From contig OW121854.1 in the NCBI GenBank assembly GCA_933228895.1, forward strand, positions 91,068,609 through 91,132,608: DNA of 64,000 nt, read 5' to 3'. Positions 63,796 to 64,000 of this stretch are shown here, piece by piece (the first letter of the stretch is position 1; each line of letters begins with the position of its first letter). The DNA is from Platycnemis pennipes. Taxonomy: Eukaryota; Arthropoda; Insecta; Odonata; Platycnemididae. Under the pieces are notes generated by a model. It did no database searches. It worked only from the letters and a program-made list of their open reading frames with translations, and was not told where the DNA came from. The translations under genes were made by a program, and so were the position numbers.

Positions 63796-64000
63796 AGGGT
63801 ATTTTCCTATAATCACTATAGGATACAGTTCTATATGATCACTATAGGAAGTTTCTATAAATTACAGGGGTATAAGTTCTATAGTTTATACATACATAAC
63901 TTACATAGACCTCTCATATACACACATATTCTCCTGGACCATGCTGTCTATAAGAGAGAGGTTTCAAATTATGTATCTTAAAAGCAAAACATTCTGAACA
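63796..64000. mobile_element. A-type element (A2), resumption, truncated by window end
   Basis: CCTATAATCACTATAGGATA repeats are followed by AGTTTATACATACATAACTT and CATGCTGTCTATAAGAGAGA, which is the sequence at 54690-54790 of element A. Confidence 0.8.

Overview
The window is repeat-rich, intron-rich eukaryotic DNA, most likely from an arthropod and probably an insect. No bacterial or viral gene layout is present. The main host gene is the 5' half of an ABCC4/MRP4-like ABC transporter on the minus strand. Eleven coding exons run from the start codon at 24513 down to the ABC signature exon at 517, and the rest of the gene lies beyond base 1. All exon junctions agree in phase, and the visible 545 codons read M...TMD1...Walker A...LSGGQ without a stop. 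Introns 1, 2, 5 and those near the 3' side carry most of the mobile DNA in the first 24 kb.

Bases 1-24.5 kb (ABCC4-like gene): the intron cargo includes a pogo/Tigger element (1616-4628) interrupted by a piggyBac fragment and by a TTAA-flanked MITE. It also includes a LINE reverse transcriptase fragment, a decayed copy of part of ABCC exon 9, a palindromic element with hammerhead-like motifs interrupted by a 298-bp TTAA MITE, a 3.9-kb CCC-terminal inverted-repeat element that swallowed a hAT-like transposase pseudogene, LINE 3' pieces, and a full-length but dead piggyBac (21566-24120).

Bases 24.5-36 kb: mostly non-coding, with tRNA-derived SINE heads, a hAT element with an 8-bp target duplication, several LINE C-terminal fragments, and a Penelope-like GIY-YIG endonuclease fragment. 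Two hammerhead-like motifs lie close together here.

Bases 36-43 kb: a three-exon gene for a 165-residue secreted protein (minus strand, 36209-38002, with TATA box and poly(A) signal). An inverted paralogue (plus strand, 41317-42589) has coding exons 2 and 3 of exactly the same lengths (114 and 317 bp) but carries two in-frame stops. A LINE with a zinc knuckle and a restriction-like endonuclease tail sits between them.

Bases 43-54 kb: LINE fragments, an unclassified transposon-type protein, and blocks of direct and inverted segmental duplication.

Bases 54-64 kb: a nest of CCC-terminal inverted-repeat elements with element-specific minisatellites beside their ends. A Ty3/gypsy-type element (LTRs 58864-59039 and 63500-63795, minus strand) has Gag, CCHC and protease read straight into the pre-integrase region with no reverse transcriptase between them. 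It is interrupted by another CCC element. The outer CCC element appears to continue past the window end.

The most interesting signals are the recurring hammerhead-ribozyme-like modules (five loci, several in inverted pairs), the CCC-TIR family whose members share a core but differ in subterminal satellites, the protease-to-integrase order of the LTR element, and the inverted active/pseudogene pair of small secreted proteins.
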